A stretch of 31,282 bases of DNA, from the IMG/VR virus record IMGVR_UViG_3300047328_000104, positions 1 through 31,282 of that record. One strand, written 5' to 3'. The position numbers and the translations under genes were made by a program. The notes under the pieces are model-generated. The model was not told the origin of the DNA. It did no database searches and worked only from the letters and a program-made list of their open reading frames with translations. Below, piece after piece: positions 1 to 8,979 of the stretch. Source of the DNA: a virus. Within the stretch, counting starts at the first letter, position 1. Every line of letters begins with the position of its first letter.

Positions 1-963
1 TCAGCGCTTTAACGAAAAGGTTGCCTGCGCACTCGCGCTTGCCGATGAGGGCACCGTCATCAAAAAGCATCCGCTGCCGATCACCCAGATTGCCTGGTTT
101 AAACCCGGGATCTCCCAAGCGCCGCGCACGGGTAAATCGGTGACCGCCGAGGGCGGCGGCCAAACGTAGACGCCGACCTGATTGACCGAGAACACCGAAT
201 CGATGCCGGTCACGGAGAACGCGCCAGTCGATGCCGATAAGATCGAGCCGAAGCCTTGCGAGAGCGCGGCGGCCTGACCGGCAAGGGAGAACTCGCCCGT
301 GGCACAGGTGAGCGTGGTCGTGGTCGCGGTGCCTAAATTGGCGATGCCGCCGGAGAGCGAGAAAACGCCCGGCTGGCAATTGAGCTGCAAATTGAACGCG
401 GCGCCCAACGTGGCATTGCCGCCGGCGAGCGTGAAGATTCCCGTGGAGGCCTGCAGGGTCGTCGAGCCGGCAAACGCGACCGAGCCGCCGGTGACGCTGA
501 AAACCCCGACCGCTGCGGCGAGCGACAATCCAAAGTAGGAAATCGCGCCGATCAGCTGGAAGATGCCGGCGTTCGCCAGCATCACGAAAGCCCCTACATC
601 ATCGTTCCCATAGTCATCCGCGAAAAACTCATCCGGATCATCGACCCAGTCCATCGCATCTTCGAAGATCTGCTGCGGGCCCGGCGCGGGCGTGCCGTTG
701 CTTTGCTGGTAGCCGGCAGCAACTGGCTGCGTGCCCCAATCATCCGCGTTGAAGTCCCACTCCGGATCCTGCGGCTGCGCGATGCTGATGATAAGGTTCG
801 CGCCGACCGGGCCGGAGGGCTCGGTGATCCAGCTCTCATCCTGAAGGTCTTCGGAGAAATCCCACGGGTCGATCGGGATCGGCGGCGGCGCATTGCTTTG
901 CTGATAGCCGCCCGTGATGATGAGCGCATCGAATTCATTATCGATCCAAAAATCCAGATCCAT
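1..963 (-). CDS. Tail-associated protein with FSLxGG repeats
   Basis: This 320-residue ORF is complete in the window, with its TGA at the very edge. The first 115 residues are acidic and proline/tryptophan-rich and contain GYQQSN twice. From about residue 125 the protein is built of degenerate repeats of about 20-25 residues with a core like 'GxFSLxGGxAxL' (for example GIFTLAGGNATL, GVFSLSGGIANL, GEFSLAGQAAAL). The same core recurs in the 453-residue protein at 4849-6210, which suggests a shared beta-structured virion module. It is the last gene of the leftward tail cluster in the window. No enzyme motif is visible. A structural tail or fiber role is inferred from position and repeat type only. 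Confidence 0.6.
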   Translation of the reverse strand: MDLDFWIDNEFDALIITGGYQQSNAPPPIPIDPWDFSEDLQDESWITEPSGPVGANLIISIAQPQDPEWDFNADDWGTQPVAAGYQQSNGTPAPGPQQIFEDAMDWVDDPDEFFADDYGNDDVGAFVMLANAGIFQLIGAISYFGLSLAAAVGVFSVTGGSVAFAGSTTLQASTGIFTLAGGNATLGAAFNLQLNCQPGVFSLSGGIANLGTATTTTLTCATGEFSLAGQAAALSQGFGSILSASTGAFSVTGIDSVFSVNQVGVYVWPPPSAVTDLPVRGAWEIPGLNQAIWVIGSGCFLMTVPSSASASAQATFSLKR

Positions 964-967
964 CGCT

Positions 968-1171
968 TTACGCCGCTAGCGGGGGCGCCCGGGCGCGCCT
1001 CGGGTGGCATGACAGACGCTTCGCTACCGGCGCGCGGTAGCAGTTCGACACGATGCGCAAAGTGGGCGCTCGAGAGCGTGGCTTCGAATCGCGCACCGGG
1101 GCGCTGTCGACCGTAGCCTCGCACACCATCTCATCGCTCATGGCCTCGGAAAAGCAGTCGAAGTCATCCAT
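968..1171 (-). CDS. Small ORF, possibly a degraded gene
   Basis: This is a 67-residue ORF that starts 3 nt after the upstream stop and ends 4 nt before the next start, which is the tight packing seen through the operon. The first 25 residues are acidic (MDDFDCFSEAM...). The rest is arginine- and proline-rich and looks like out-of-frame coding sequence. An intact gene, a frameshifted remnant of a longer gene, or a non-coding spacer are all possible. I do not recognise the family. Confidence 0.35.
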   Translation of the reverse strand: MDDFDCFSEAMSDEMVCEATVDSAPVRDSKPRSRAPTLRIVSNCYRAPVAKRLSCHPRRARAPPLAA

Positions 1172-1174
1172 GGA

Positions 1175-1915
1175 TCAGAAATACTCGGCCGATTCGAGCG
1201 GATAGGTCGCCACCGCCGGCGCCGTGCCCGCTTCTGCCACCATCATGCTGAAGATGCCCATGGTGTCATAGGAGTTGTTGTTCGAGGAAGTGGTGCCGAA
1301 GGTCGGCGCGTAGGAGCCTGTTGAGGTGACGCGGGTATCCTCCGAAACGAGAGTCGCTAGGGTCTGGCCCGTATTGTTGCCCGCCCACACCGCGGCTCGG
1401 CCGGTAAAGGCAATCGGCGAGGTTCCCGCGGTCGCGGGCGCGTGGCCTGAGTTGTTGAAATTCTCGCACACCGAAAACAGCATCGCCGGCACGTTCGATA
1501 CCGAGAGCGACCCCGAGGTGAGGGTGTTCGCTCCCGCGACCCCCCCAGCGTTGATCCCAGAAGCCGCTCCAGTGGCCAAGATCGCAGAGCTCGTGGCGAG
1601 CCCCGAATACTCCCAAAGGTCAGTGGAATACAAATCGGTGCCCGGGCTCGTCACAACAGGCGCGGTTGCGCCTCCTGCAACGTTTTGGGCGCAGTAAATG
1701 GCGAGCGATTGACCCGCGCCGCTGTTACAGCACCCCGCATACGACCAGGTGTCGCTCGTGCCCGTGATCGTCAAAAGGGACGCATTTGTGGTGTCGCAAA
1801 TCGCCGCCAGGATGAGGAAATTTCCCGCCGTGACCGTCGCGGACGGGTTCGTGATGGACGTCGAGGTCGTCGGTGACCCGGCGCTTGCCACCTGCTGAAC
1901 GAATGCGTAGGCCAT
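1175..1915 (-). CDS. Hypothetical virion protein, Gly/Ser/Thr-rich
   Basis: The 246-residue protein is rich in Ser, Thr, Gly and Ala, with alternating hydrophobic residues that suggest beta structure. It begins MAYAFVQQV, with no signal peptide or transmembrane segment. It has one CC pair (AGCCNSG). It lies between the long carbohydrate-active tail gene at 1917-4331, whose stop it nearly abuts, and the small ORF at 968-1171. Composition and position suggest a tail or appendage protein. I cannot assign a family. Confidence 0.6.
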   Translation of the reverse strand: MAYAFVQQVASAGSPTTSTSITNPSATVTAGNFLILAAICDTTNASLLTITGTSDTWSYAGCCNSGAGQSLAIYCAQNVAGGATAPVVTSPGTDLYSTDLWEYSGLATSSAILATGAASGINAGGVAGANTLTSGSLSVSNVPAMLFSVCENFNNSGHAPATAGTSPIAFTGRAAVWAGNNTGQTLATLVSEDTRVTSTGSYAPTFGTTSSNNNSYDTMGIFSMMVAEAGTAPAVATYPLESAEYF

Positions 1916-1916
1916 G

Positions 1917-4331
1917 TCAGTGGAAGGTCAACGAGTTGATGGTGGAGGCCTGGTTCTGGGCGCTCTGGGTGCCGTTGCCGATCATGATGAAGTTCTGTCC
2001 CGCGTTCAAAGTGACATTGCCCAACGTCGTGTTGCCTGAATTGACCGTCACGCCGGTGTAGAGGATCGTGCCGTTGACATTCACGTTCGTGAGCGCGGCC
2101 CCATCGCCGTTCGAGGTGTTGAGCGTGACTGAGTAGGTGCCGGGCGCCGTGCAGTTGATGAGGTACGGGATATAGCCGTTGGTGTACAGGTTCGGCGAGG
2201 TCTGATAGGCCCCGACATACCCCAGCGTGGGCGAGCCCGAAACATTGTCCGCAAAATTCGCCCCTGCGATTACGGAGCCGGACCCGGAGACCACGTTTCG
2301 CGTGAAAGTGACGCCGTTGGCGATAAAGCTTTGCAGCGCCAGGAGCGTGGGCGCACTTGAGAGCGCCGAATAATTGTTGGTGAATTCGTTCGTGGGCGAG
2401 AGGTTCCCTCCGGTGCCGGCGACACCCGCCGTGAAGTGCGTGATGAGGGTGTAGCCCTGATTCACGACCGTGTTGTAGTACGCTTCCATCGCCGGCGTCA
2501 TGCCGGAATCCAAGATCGCCAACCCCACGTTGGGGTTCGCCGAGTTGACCGCATTCCACTGGCCGCCGGACTCATAGCACACCAGCTGCAGCCCGTAGTT
2601 CAGCGCCATCACCGCGTAATTCTCATTCTTAGGCCCCGTTTGCCCTGCCGTGCTTGCGACCGTGTAGGCGGCCACATCGGCTTGGATGGTGGCGATCGAG
2701 TCGCCATTGCCGACGGTGGGGGTCACGTAGGGGGCTGCTGCCAAAAACTGCGCGTCGTTCGATGGGTTGCCATAGGTGCTTGCCATGTAGCTGAGCGCGT
2801 CGTAAATGCCACCCAAACCCCCGACCGTCTGCTGCCAGGCGAGCACAAGGCCGACCTGCTGACCTTTGCCGAAATTTGCGCCGAATTGGCTGCGGCACGC
2901 GGTGGCGAGCTGGTGCAGGCGATAGCCCAAGTACTGCGTCGCGCTTGCGAATCCGTACTGCAGGGCGAGCTGGATCAGCGTGTAGCGCGTGACGTAGTCG
3001 AAATTCCAGTTCTCATTGCCGATCTCGATCATGATCGGCGCGCCCGCAGGCATCCCGGCCGCGATCACTTGAAGGGCTGCGGCCGTATAGGAGCCTGCGC
3101 TGCCGTTCGGGCCGTCCTCGTAGATCGGGAAGTTAAACCATCCCCCCACCCCGCACGCGGCGCAGAAGGCAACCTGCCAGTCGATTGGGTAGCCTTCCGT
3201 GCTCATCAGCACATAAAGCGAGGTGGGGGTTGCGGTAAGGCCCCTCGTCCACTGAAAGAAAGTCTGCCCTTGCGTCATCTGACACAGGCGCGCCTCGTAG
3301 GAGGCTTCCTCGAAGGTGAGCGAGTAGTAACCCGATGGGTACGGCCAGGGGTTATCCAGATACCCTGAGGTGGCATTCGCGGTGATCCCCGAGGAGATCG
3401 CGATCGACTGCGCACCGTTCCAGCCCTGCTGACACTGCGTATTCGAGGCGCTGCGTCTGGTGGTGGAGGTCGCCTGCTGGCTGTTGTTGAGCGCGTTCGA
3501 GTGCTGCATCCAACGGATGTGGCGAAACTGGCTGTAGTGCGCGATCGACTCTGTCGTAAACGCAGAGGCGCTCACGGGGTTGTCGATCGTCGCTGCCGGG
3601 TATTCGGGCAGGTAGCAGAAGACGTTTGTCACCCCGCCCGTGGTGCCGGTCACCATAAAGCCGCAGGTGCTCGAGGCCGTGAAATCGAACGTGGTGTAGG
3701 CGCCCCCTGTGCCGTGCACGACGTTCGACACGGTGCCGGTGACCCCGGAAGGGATGCCGATCGTTTCGGACCCCGTACCAATGAAGCCGCACTTGAAGGT
3801 GCCTGCGGTCAGCCAGGCCGGCACGATCGAGCCTTCCCACACCACCACCGAGAAATCTACCGCCGGCCACCCGGCATTGGTGAGCGCGCACCACACCGAG
3901 ATGTTCGAGGCGACCGTGAATCCTCGAGACTCCCGGATGCGATTCTTGTAGATCGGGAAGTTCTCGTAACTGAGCGCCGACTCGCCCCCTGCGGCAAAGT
4001 TCACCCCAACGATGTTCGAACGCGTGCCCGAATTGATCGTGAAAGAGGCGCTCGCCACCGCGCTCGTCGAGAAGCCAGAAGCGATCGCGATAGCCTTGAC
4101 GGTCTGCGTGGTGGAAACCGTGATCGGCCCGCTATAGAGGGTGCTCGCGGTGGTGGGGGTCTCCCCGTTGACCGTGTAGTAGACCGAAGAGCCGGCGGTG
4201 GCGCTGCCAATGCTGACGCTTTTCGCGCTGGTGTACGTGCCCCCTGCGGGGGTGATCACCGGCGTCGCTGCAGGGGTGAGCGCAGGCGTCGATTTGGAGA
4301 GCGCCTTGTGGTAGCTCGAGATCCAGGTCAA
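1917..4331 (-). CDS. Tail protein with chitobiase-like and glycoside-hydrolase-like domains
   Basis: This 804-residue protein probably acts on surface polysaccharide during adsorption. Residues of about 20-100 (TPVITPAGGTYTSAKSVSI..., with YYTVNGETPT) match the chitobiase/hexosaminidase C-terminal beta domain (CHB_HEX_C type). Around residue 329 is a tailspike-type repeat (PWPYPSGYYSLTF) that also occurs in the 919-residue tailspike. The central part has IMIEIGNENWNF at about 433-444, in which E440 sits in an 'NE' context like the acid/base Glu of TIM-barrel glycosidases. The last 140 residues form a Gly/Asn/Thr-rich segment resembling a carbohydrate-binding module. Enzymatic activity is inferred; the second catalytic Glu was not located with certainty. 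Confidence 0.7.
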   Translation of the reverse strand: MTWISSYHKALSKSTPALTPAATPVITPAGGTYTSAKSVSIGSATAGSSVYYTVNGETPTTASTLYSGPITVSTTQTVKAIAIASGFSTSAVASASFTINSGTRSNIVGVNFAAGGESALSYENFPIYKNRIRESRGFTVASNISVWCALTNAGWPAVDFSVVVWEGSIVPAWLTAGTFKCGFIGTGSETIGIPSGVTGTVSNVVHGTGGAYTTFDFTASSTCGFMVTGTTGGVTNVFCYLPEYPAATIDNPVSASAFTTESIAHYSQFRHIRWMQHSNALNNSQQATSTTRRSASNTQCQQGWNGAQSIAISSGITANATSGYLDNPWPYPSGYYSLTFEEASYEARLCQMTQGQTFFQWTRGLTATPTSLYVLMSTEGYPIDWQVAFCAACGVGGWFNFPIYEDGPNGSAGSYTAAALQVIAAGMPAGAPIMIEIGNENWNFDYVTRYTLIQLALQYGFASATQYLGYRLHQLATACRSQFGANFGKGQQVGLVLAWQQTVGGLGGIYDALSYMASTYGNPSNDAQFLAAAPYVTPTVGNGDSIATIQADVAAYTVASTAGQTGPKNENYAVMALNYGLQLVCYESGGQWNAVNSANPNVGLAILDSGMTPAMEAYYNTVVNQGYTLITHFTAGVAGTGGNLSPTNEFTNNYSALSSAPTLLALQSFIANGVTFTRNVVSGSGSVIAGANFADNVSGSPTLGYVGAYQTSPNLYTNGYIPYLINCTAPGTYSVTLNTSNGDGAALTNVNVNGTILYTGVTVNSGNTTLGNVTLNAGQNFIMIGNGTQSAQNQASTINSLTFH

Positions 4332-4335
4332 GCGA

Positions 4336-4812
4336 TTACAGTTCGCGAATCTGGATGCGAAGGCTTACGTTCGAGGTGCCGCTGATCGAGCGCACTGAGA
4401 TGCTCGATGCGGCGTTGTTTCCGCCCGGCACGACGATCGCGTTTGAGTAGTTCGCCTCCGCGCGCCAGAAAACGCGCTGCCCGTTCGCATTGACCGCGAC
4501 GTTTTGGATGAGGTTTCCCAACGTAGGCTGCGTCGACCAGGCCGTGTAGACAAGCCCGGAGAAGGCGAGCGCGGGCGTGGTGCCGGTCAAATTCGGCGAG
4601 TCCACGGCGATCGGGGTCACGGCTCCCGAGCCGGTCACACCGGCCGTGGCCACGCGGTAGAAACCGAATTCGTTATAGGCCGAGGAGGTGCCATCGCCTT
4701 CGGCCTCGAACTCGGTGATGAGAAACGAGCGCGAGGCGCCGCCAATGATGGTCAGTAAGTCGGCCGAGGTTGAAAGGGCGACGTTGCTCACGCGCACGTT
4801 GTAGGGAATCAT
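4336..4812 (-). CDS. Minor virion protein, hypothetical
   Basis: This 158-residue protein begins MIPYNVRVSNVALS and is predicted to be all-beta, with many Ser, Thr, Asn and Val residues. It reads like a small base-plate or fiber-attached structural protein (TIIGGASRSFLITEFEAEGDG near the N-terminus, VSLRIQIREL at the end). It sits between two carbohydrate-interacting tail genes and is separated from the downstream 804-residue gene by only 4 nt. The upstream 36 nt contain AAGGATG just before its start (on the minus strand), a reasonable ribosome-binding site. The function is unknown. Confidence 0.6.
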   Translation of the reverse strand: MIPYNVRVSNVALSTSADLLTIIGGASRSFLITEFEAEGDGTSSAYNEFGFYRVATAGVTGSGAVTPIAVDSPNLTGTTPALAFSGLVYTAWSTQPTLGNLIQNVAVNANGQRVFWRAEANYSNAIVVPGGNNAASSISVRSISGTSNVSLRIQIREL

Positions 4813-4848
4813 TTACGCATCCTTTTTGAAGGGTTTGAGGAAGAAAAA

Positions 4849-6210
4849 TCAGGTCGCACTTAAAATGATGTTGTCGAAGAACCACGCGTTCGAAGAGGCA
4901 CCGGTTTTGTCCTGGAACGCGAATTTATAAAACGCGTTTTGCACCACCGGAGTCCCCGCGCCCGAGGGGCCGTAGTCGGTCAAAAAGGCAGACAGCGGAA
5001 TCTTGTAGGTCGCCCACTGCCCCACCACCGGCGCAGGCCCATAGTTCAGCGGGTTGATGCTGTAGGCGGTGCCGGTCGAGTCATAAAGTGAGTGATCCCC
5101 GGCTCGAAGCGCATACAGCGCGAAGGAGGGGTTCGCACTGGTCGTCTTCAAATCGATCGAGAGGTAATTAAACGCCCCGACCCACATGTTGAAGCTCGTC
5201 ACGAGGTTGCCTGCGTAGTAGAGCGTCTCCCCGTACTGCGCCGTCATCGACACCTTGATGTCAGACGTCGAGGAGCCGTTCGGCAATCCTGAGGTGTCGG
5301 CGAAGTTCGAGGTCTCGCCGTTGGCGAAATCCCCGCCCCAATTGAACCCGTTCTTGTAGATCTGAAACGCGGGCGCGGCGGACTGCGGCCCCTCATTTCC
5401 CAACGTGTCGACAGCGCTCACCAGATACACATAGCTGTTCGCCTGGTAATAAGGCGCCGTCGTGCCGGGCGTGCCGTTCACGCACGAGGTGGCGGCCGTA
5501 TCCGCGTAGGTGGTGCCGGTAATGCCGCTTGCATAAAGCGTGGGCGTAGCCCCGTTGACCCCGCGGTAGACCTTGTAGCTTGCGACCGGGTGACTGCCGG
5601 CCACGGCCGCCGTCCAGCCGATTTTCTGATAGTTCGGCGACGAGGGCACCGGCGGGCTCGGCGTGTTGTTCGCACTCGTCTGCCCTTGCAGCAAAAGCAG
5701 CACGTTTGCGGGCGCCGCGGGCAGCACGGTGCTCTGCGATAGCGTGGCGGCTTGGCCCGAAACCGTGAACGATCCCGAGTTCGCCACGATTGAGTAAGAT
5801 GAGCTGCCTTGGGAGGTGATCGCCGAAGGTGCGCCTTGAATTTGAAACACCCCGGGCTGCGCAATCATCACGAGCGGGGTTAAGTTAAAGCCGATCTCAA
5901 GCGTATATGAGCTGCCGCCGGGGTTGTTCTGCGACAGCGTCGCCGACTCGCCCGACAGGGAAAAAATGCCAGCGGCCGCACTGAGCTGCCCTTGGCTCGT
6001 GGAAAGCGTTGCAGCTCCCCCGGAGAGCGCGAAGATTCCGGCCGCGGCGGCAAGCTTCGGCGGACTGAAATAGATCGATACCGCTTCGCCTGCGAGCGAA
6101 AAGACGCCGCACGCCGCCGTCAACACCACGTTGTTTCGATCACCCCCATCGAAGGTCCATCGGGAGCTGTCGAAGGTGACTGTGGATGAATCGAAGGTGG
6201 GCGTTGTCAT
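4849..6210 (-). CDS. Tail protein: FSLxGG repeats, FN3-like and carbohydrate-binding-like domains
   Basis: The 453-residue protein starts with short repeats MTTPTFDSSTVTFDSSRWTF. It then has at least four copies of the 'GxFSLSGxxAxL' motif (GVFSLAGEAVSI, GIFALSGGAATL, GIFSLSGESATL, GSFTVSGQAATL) within the first 160 residues. These match the repeats of the protein at 1-963. Residues of about 175-275 resemble a fibronectin type III domain (IGWTAAVAGSHPVASYKVYRG ... YVYLVSAVDTLGNEG). The last 170 residues form a jelly-roll-like segment ending in NAWFFDNIILSAT, typical of carbohydrate-binding modules. Its stop overlaps the tailspike-like gene's 5' neighbour arrangement as TGATG at 6208-6212. It is probably a receptor-contacting tail component. 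Confidence 0.65.
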   Translation of the reverse strand: MTTPTFDSSTVTFDSSRWTFDGGDRNNVVLTAACGVFSLAGEAVSIYFSPPKLAAAAGIFALSGGAATLSTSQGQLSAAAGIFSLSGESATLSQNNPGGSSYTLEIGFNLTPLVMIAQPGVFQIQGAPSAITSQGSSSYSIVANSGSFTVSGQAATLSQSTVLPAAPANVLLLLQGQTSANNTPSPPVPSSPNYQKIGWTAAVAGSHPVASYKVYRGVNGATPTLYASGITGTTYADTAATSCVNGTPGTTAPYYQANSYVYLVSAVDTLGNEGPQSAAPAFQIYKNGFNWGGDFANGETSNFADTSGLPNGSSTSDIKVSMTAQYGETLYYAGNLVTSFNMWVGAFNYLSIDLKTTSANPSFALYALRAGDHSLYDSTGTAYSINPLNYGPAPVVGQWATYKIPLSAFLTDYGPSGAGTPVVQNAFYKFAFQDKTGASSNAWFFDNIILSAT

Positions 6211-8969
6211 CAGCCCGCCATCGTCGTGCCCTTGATCGACACCGCGAGGTTCACCGACCCGCCCGTCAACGTGCCGCCGATCGCGGCGAGCTGCAGCTGC
6301 ACGGGCCCGGAGTACGTGATCGGCGTGTGTGCGGGGATGAAGTAATTGGTGGCCGCGGTGCCGATCGCAATCGTGTTGCCGCCGCCATTGTTGATGAGCG
6401 CAGGCGTCGCCGCGGTGCCGAAGTTTAGGCCCGTAACGCCCGTTCCGGTCAGGGCGCCCGTGACATTGATTGCCCAGGAGTCGATTGCGTAGCCTGGGGG
6501 CAGCCAGATCGGCAGCGCAACGGTGGCGCCTGAAAGCGTGCCTTGAAAGTCCTGCACGTAAGTCTCGCGCATGACGTTGTTCTCGCAGATCGCGGTGTAG
6601 CTGTTGGTGGTGTCATACACCTCCAAGCGATTGCCGTAAGCCAAGCCGCCTTGGCTCGAAATGATGCGCGGCTTCATGTTCTGAAAATTCTGGCCGTTCA
6701 TCAATGAAATGCTAGCCACGTTCGACACCGATGCACTGAGCGCCGGGCTCCAAGTGATCGCCGTCTGGTTCGCAGTGAAGGTCACATAGCGCGTCTCGCC
6801 ATCGCTGAAGCTGACCTCGTAGGAGCCCGCCGGATAGGGGAACGGCGTTTGAAGCGTGCCGCCGGAGCCTGAGACCGAATTGCCCGTGAAAAGCAGCTGC
6901 GTCGCGCGCCAGCCGATGAGCGTGTACTTGAAGAACGACTGCACGGCGAGCGAGTTCTCTGCCGGGCCCACCTGAGTCTTCAAAGACGAGCAGTTGATGA
7001 ACGTGATGGTCGAATCCACGTTGATGTTCTGCCCACCCATCGAGAACCCAGGAACGTAGGTCTGCGCAAGCGGATAGTCCTGCACGACGCCTGAGCTTTT
7101 GATCGTCACGCCGGTGTTGCCGAACTGCCCGTCGCCGAAGAAGGGAAAGCCGATGGGAGATGGGGCGGTGTCGACCCACTCCACATTCAAGCTCACACCT
7201 TGAATGGGAGGCGCGGAAGGGAAACGCGCCACATAGGCGCACGCCTGGGCAGAGTTGACGATCGAGGCGGTCGCGGTTGCGGTGACCGCCGTGCTCCAAG
7301 TCGCGGTCAGCTGCCCAAATACGAGCGCCACGGATTGCGTCACGCCGTTGGAGAAGGTGACCGAGAATGAACCTGAAGGGTAGCGCCAAGGCAACGCGAG
7401 GGTGGCGCTGACAGCGCTTGAGAGCGCGGAGGCAAAGCTGATCGTCTGCTGCTGATACACCGCGCTGTTCAGCTGCACGTAGAGCTTATTGAACGACCCG
7501 TCGGCATTGCTGAATGACATGAAGTCAATGCCGCCGTGCGGGCGCAGGCTCGTGTAATGATTGATCGAGGAGCCGTTTGCTACCTCGATCTTCATCGAAT
7601 CGATGAACCCGGAGCCTGTGTTTCGCGTATTGATGCTGCCGACATACACGCCCTCATCGAAGACGCGGCCGATGTCGAACGTGCACGGGAAGTTGCCCGA
7701 GGCGTCCTGGGAGTGCAGATAGATCAAGTGCGGCGGGGCGAACCAGTTCTGCGACCACTGAACCGCAACGGTGGTTGAGTACGTCGCTGCGGGCAGCGTA
7801 GGCGAGCCGTTCTGGTAGGCGCTCAGAGTCACTGTCGCCGACCCTGCGGCGAAGGCGGCACTCATCGTGTAGCCGGTCGAGAAGGTGATCGCGGTGTTCT
7901 GGTTCTTGTAGGCCCAAGGCGCCTGCAGCGTGATGGTGGTGCCCCCGCTCAACGGCGCGGTCGCGAGCACCATCAAATCAAAACAGGTGCCACCTATATT
8001 GTTGCCATTGGCATCCTGAAGGTCCGAATACCGCACGCCGCGAAGATTGTTAATTTGCAGGTGCAGCGCTTCGTCGCAGATGCCCATCAGATACCCATCA
8101 AACAGGGCATCTTCGATGTAGACATGGCCCGGGCATGCCCCGCCATTGGAGTTTGTGGGCAAAGGGTTGCTGGTCATCACCGAACCCGGAGCCCAGTTCG
8201 CGTGACTTGAGATGCAAAACGGAATGAAGTTGCACGCCGGGGCGCCATCGGGGACGCGCATCTTGGTTTTGCCCAAAAAGCTGATCCGATCGCAGGCGGC
8301 GGAAATGTTGATGAGCGCGCACGCGTTGGTGGCCGAGGGTAGCCCGTAGGAGGAGCCGCCGCCGTTGAACGTCACCGGAGCCCACTGCTGGATGCCGCCG
8401 ATATTCGGCGCGGCCATGAAACCCTTGCCGTAGGTGTCGTTGTAGGTTCCGATCACGCCGTAGTTCGGCGTCATCTGGTTCTGCTGGTCGATTGCGGTCA
8501 CCCCAAAGGTGCCCACGTACAGGATGTCCAGATCGATGAAGGTCACATCGATCATGTTGATGATGTCAAAAAGGTGCAGCATGATGCAGTCGGTGATGAA
8601 GTACCCGACCCCAGGCATGCACTTGACCGTCATCCCGTTGCCCAAAAATAGCGTGCGCGCCGCATTTACGCCGATCGACACGCGCACCGGGCAGTCCACA
8701 TAGAGCACGATCGGCGTGCCCTCATTGATCTGCTGGGCGCAGTAGGCGATAGCCGATTGCAGCGCCGCCCAGCTATCGGTAATCCCTGTGGGATCGATGA
8801 AATTGCCATTCGAATCAGCCCAGCTTGAAAGCGCGAGCCAGTTGGTGCCGATGCCGTTGGCCACGGCGAGGCCTGCGTTGATATTCGGCGCGCCGGCAAG
8901 CAGGCTCGTGCCTAAGCCAGAGTTCGGCGGCGAATCGACCAAATAGCCGATTCGGTTGGGGTTTGGCAT
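6210..8969 (-). CDS. Tailspike-like protein (beta-helix type)
   Basis: At 919 residues this is the longest gene in the window. Residues of about 60-330 read like a pectate-lyase/beta-helix tailspike: TDSWAALQSAIAYCAQQ followed by ladders of short hydrophobic strands with Asn/Gly turns (LFLGNGMTV, DVTFIDLDILYVG). Repeats with the core 'PWxYPxGxYxVTFSxG...TxxxGQxTxTWSxxLxA' occur near residues 526 and 713, with a weaker copy near 353. One more copy is in the 804-residue protein at 1917-4331. The C-terminal 100 residues contain an adhesin-like beta domain. It follows the tail gene at 8980-9408. The role is inferred to be receptor binding or polysaccharide cleavage; no catalytic residues are assigned. 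Confidence 0.7.
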   Translation of the reverse strand: MPNPNRIGYLVDSPPNSGLGTSLLAGAPNINAGLAVANGIGTNWLALSSWADSNGNFIDPTGITDSWAALQSAIAYCAQQINEGTPIVLYVDCPVRVSIGVNAARTLFLGNGMTVKCMPGVGYFITDCIMLHLFDIINMIDVTFIDLDILYVGTFGVTAIDQQNQMTPNYGVIGTYNDTYGKGFMAAPNIGGIQQWAPVTFNGGGSSYGLPSATNACALINISAACDRISFLGKTKMRVPDGAPACNFIPFCISSHANWAPGSVMTSNPLPTNSNGGACPGHVYIEDALFDGYLMGICDEALHLQINNLRGVRYSDLQDANGNNIGGTCFDLMVLATAPLSGGTTITLQAPWAYKNQNTAITFSTGYTMSAAFAAGSATVTLSAYQNGSPTLPAATYSTTVAVQWSQNWFAPPHLIYLHSQDASGNFPCTFDIGRVFDEGVYVGSINTRNTGSGFIDSMKIEVANGSSINHYTSLRPHGGIDFMSFSNADGSFNKLYVQLNSAVYQQQTISFASALSSAVSATLALPWRYPSGSFSVTFSNGVTQSVALVFGQLTATWSTAVTATATASIVNSAQACAYVARFPSAPPIQGVSLNVEWVDTAPSPIGFPFFGDGQFGNTGVTIKSSGVVQDYPLAQTYVPGFSMGGQNINVDSTITFINCSSLKTQVGPAENSLAVQSFFKYTLIGWRATQLLFTGNSVSGSGGTLQTPFPYPAGSYEVSFSDGETRYVTFTANQTAITWSPALSASVSNVASISLMNGQNFQNMKPRIISSQGGLAYGNRLEVYDTTNSYTAICENNVMRETYVQDFQGTLSGATVALPIWLPPGYAIDSWAINVTGALTGTGVTGLNFGTAATPALINNGGGNTIAIGTAATNYFIPAHTPITYSGPVQLQLAAIGGTLTGGSVNLAVSIKGTTMAG

Positions 8970-8979
8970 CGGGGGTGCT

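Noticed and set aside
594-1124. 176-residue minus-strand ORF overlapping the first tail gene
   Set aside because: It is Arg-rich and lies in another frame of the protein at 1-963, whose repeats are clearly coding.
2436-4385. Long plus-strand ORFs (310 and 294 residues) under the 804-residue gene
   Set aside because: They are Arg/Gly-rich antisense shadows, with no domains and no ribosome-binding sites.
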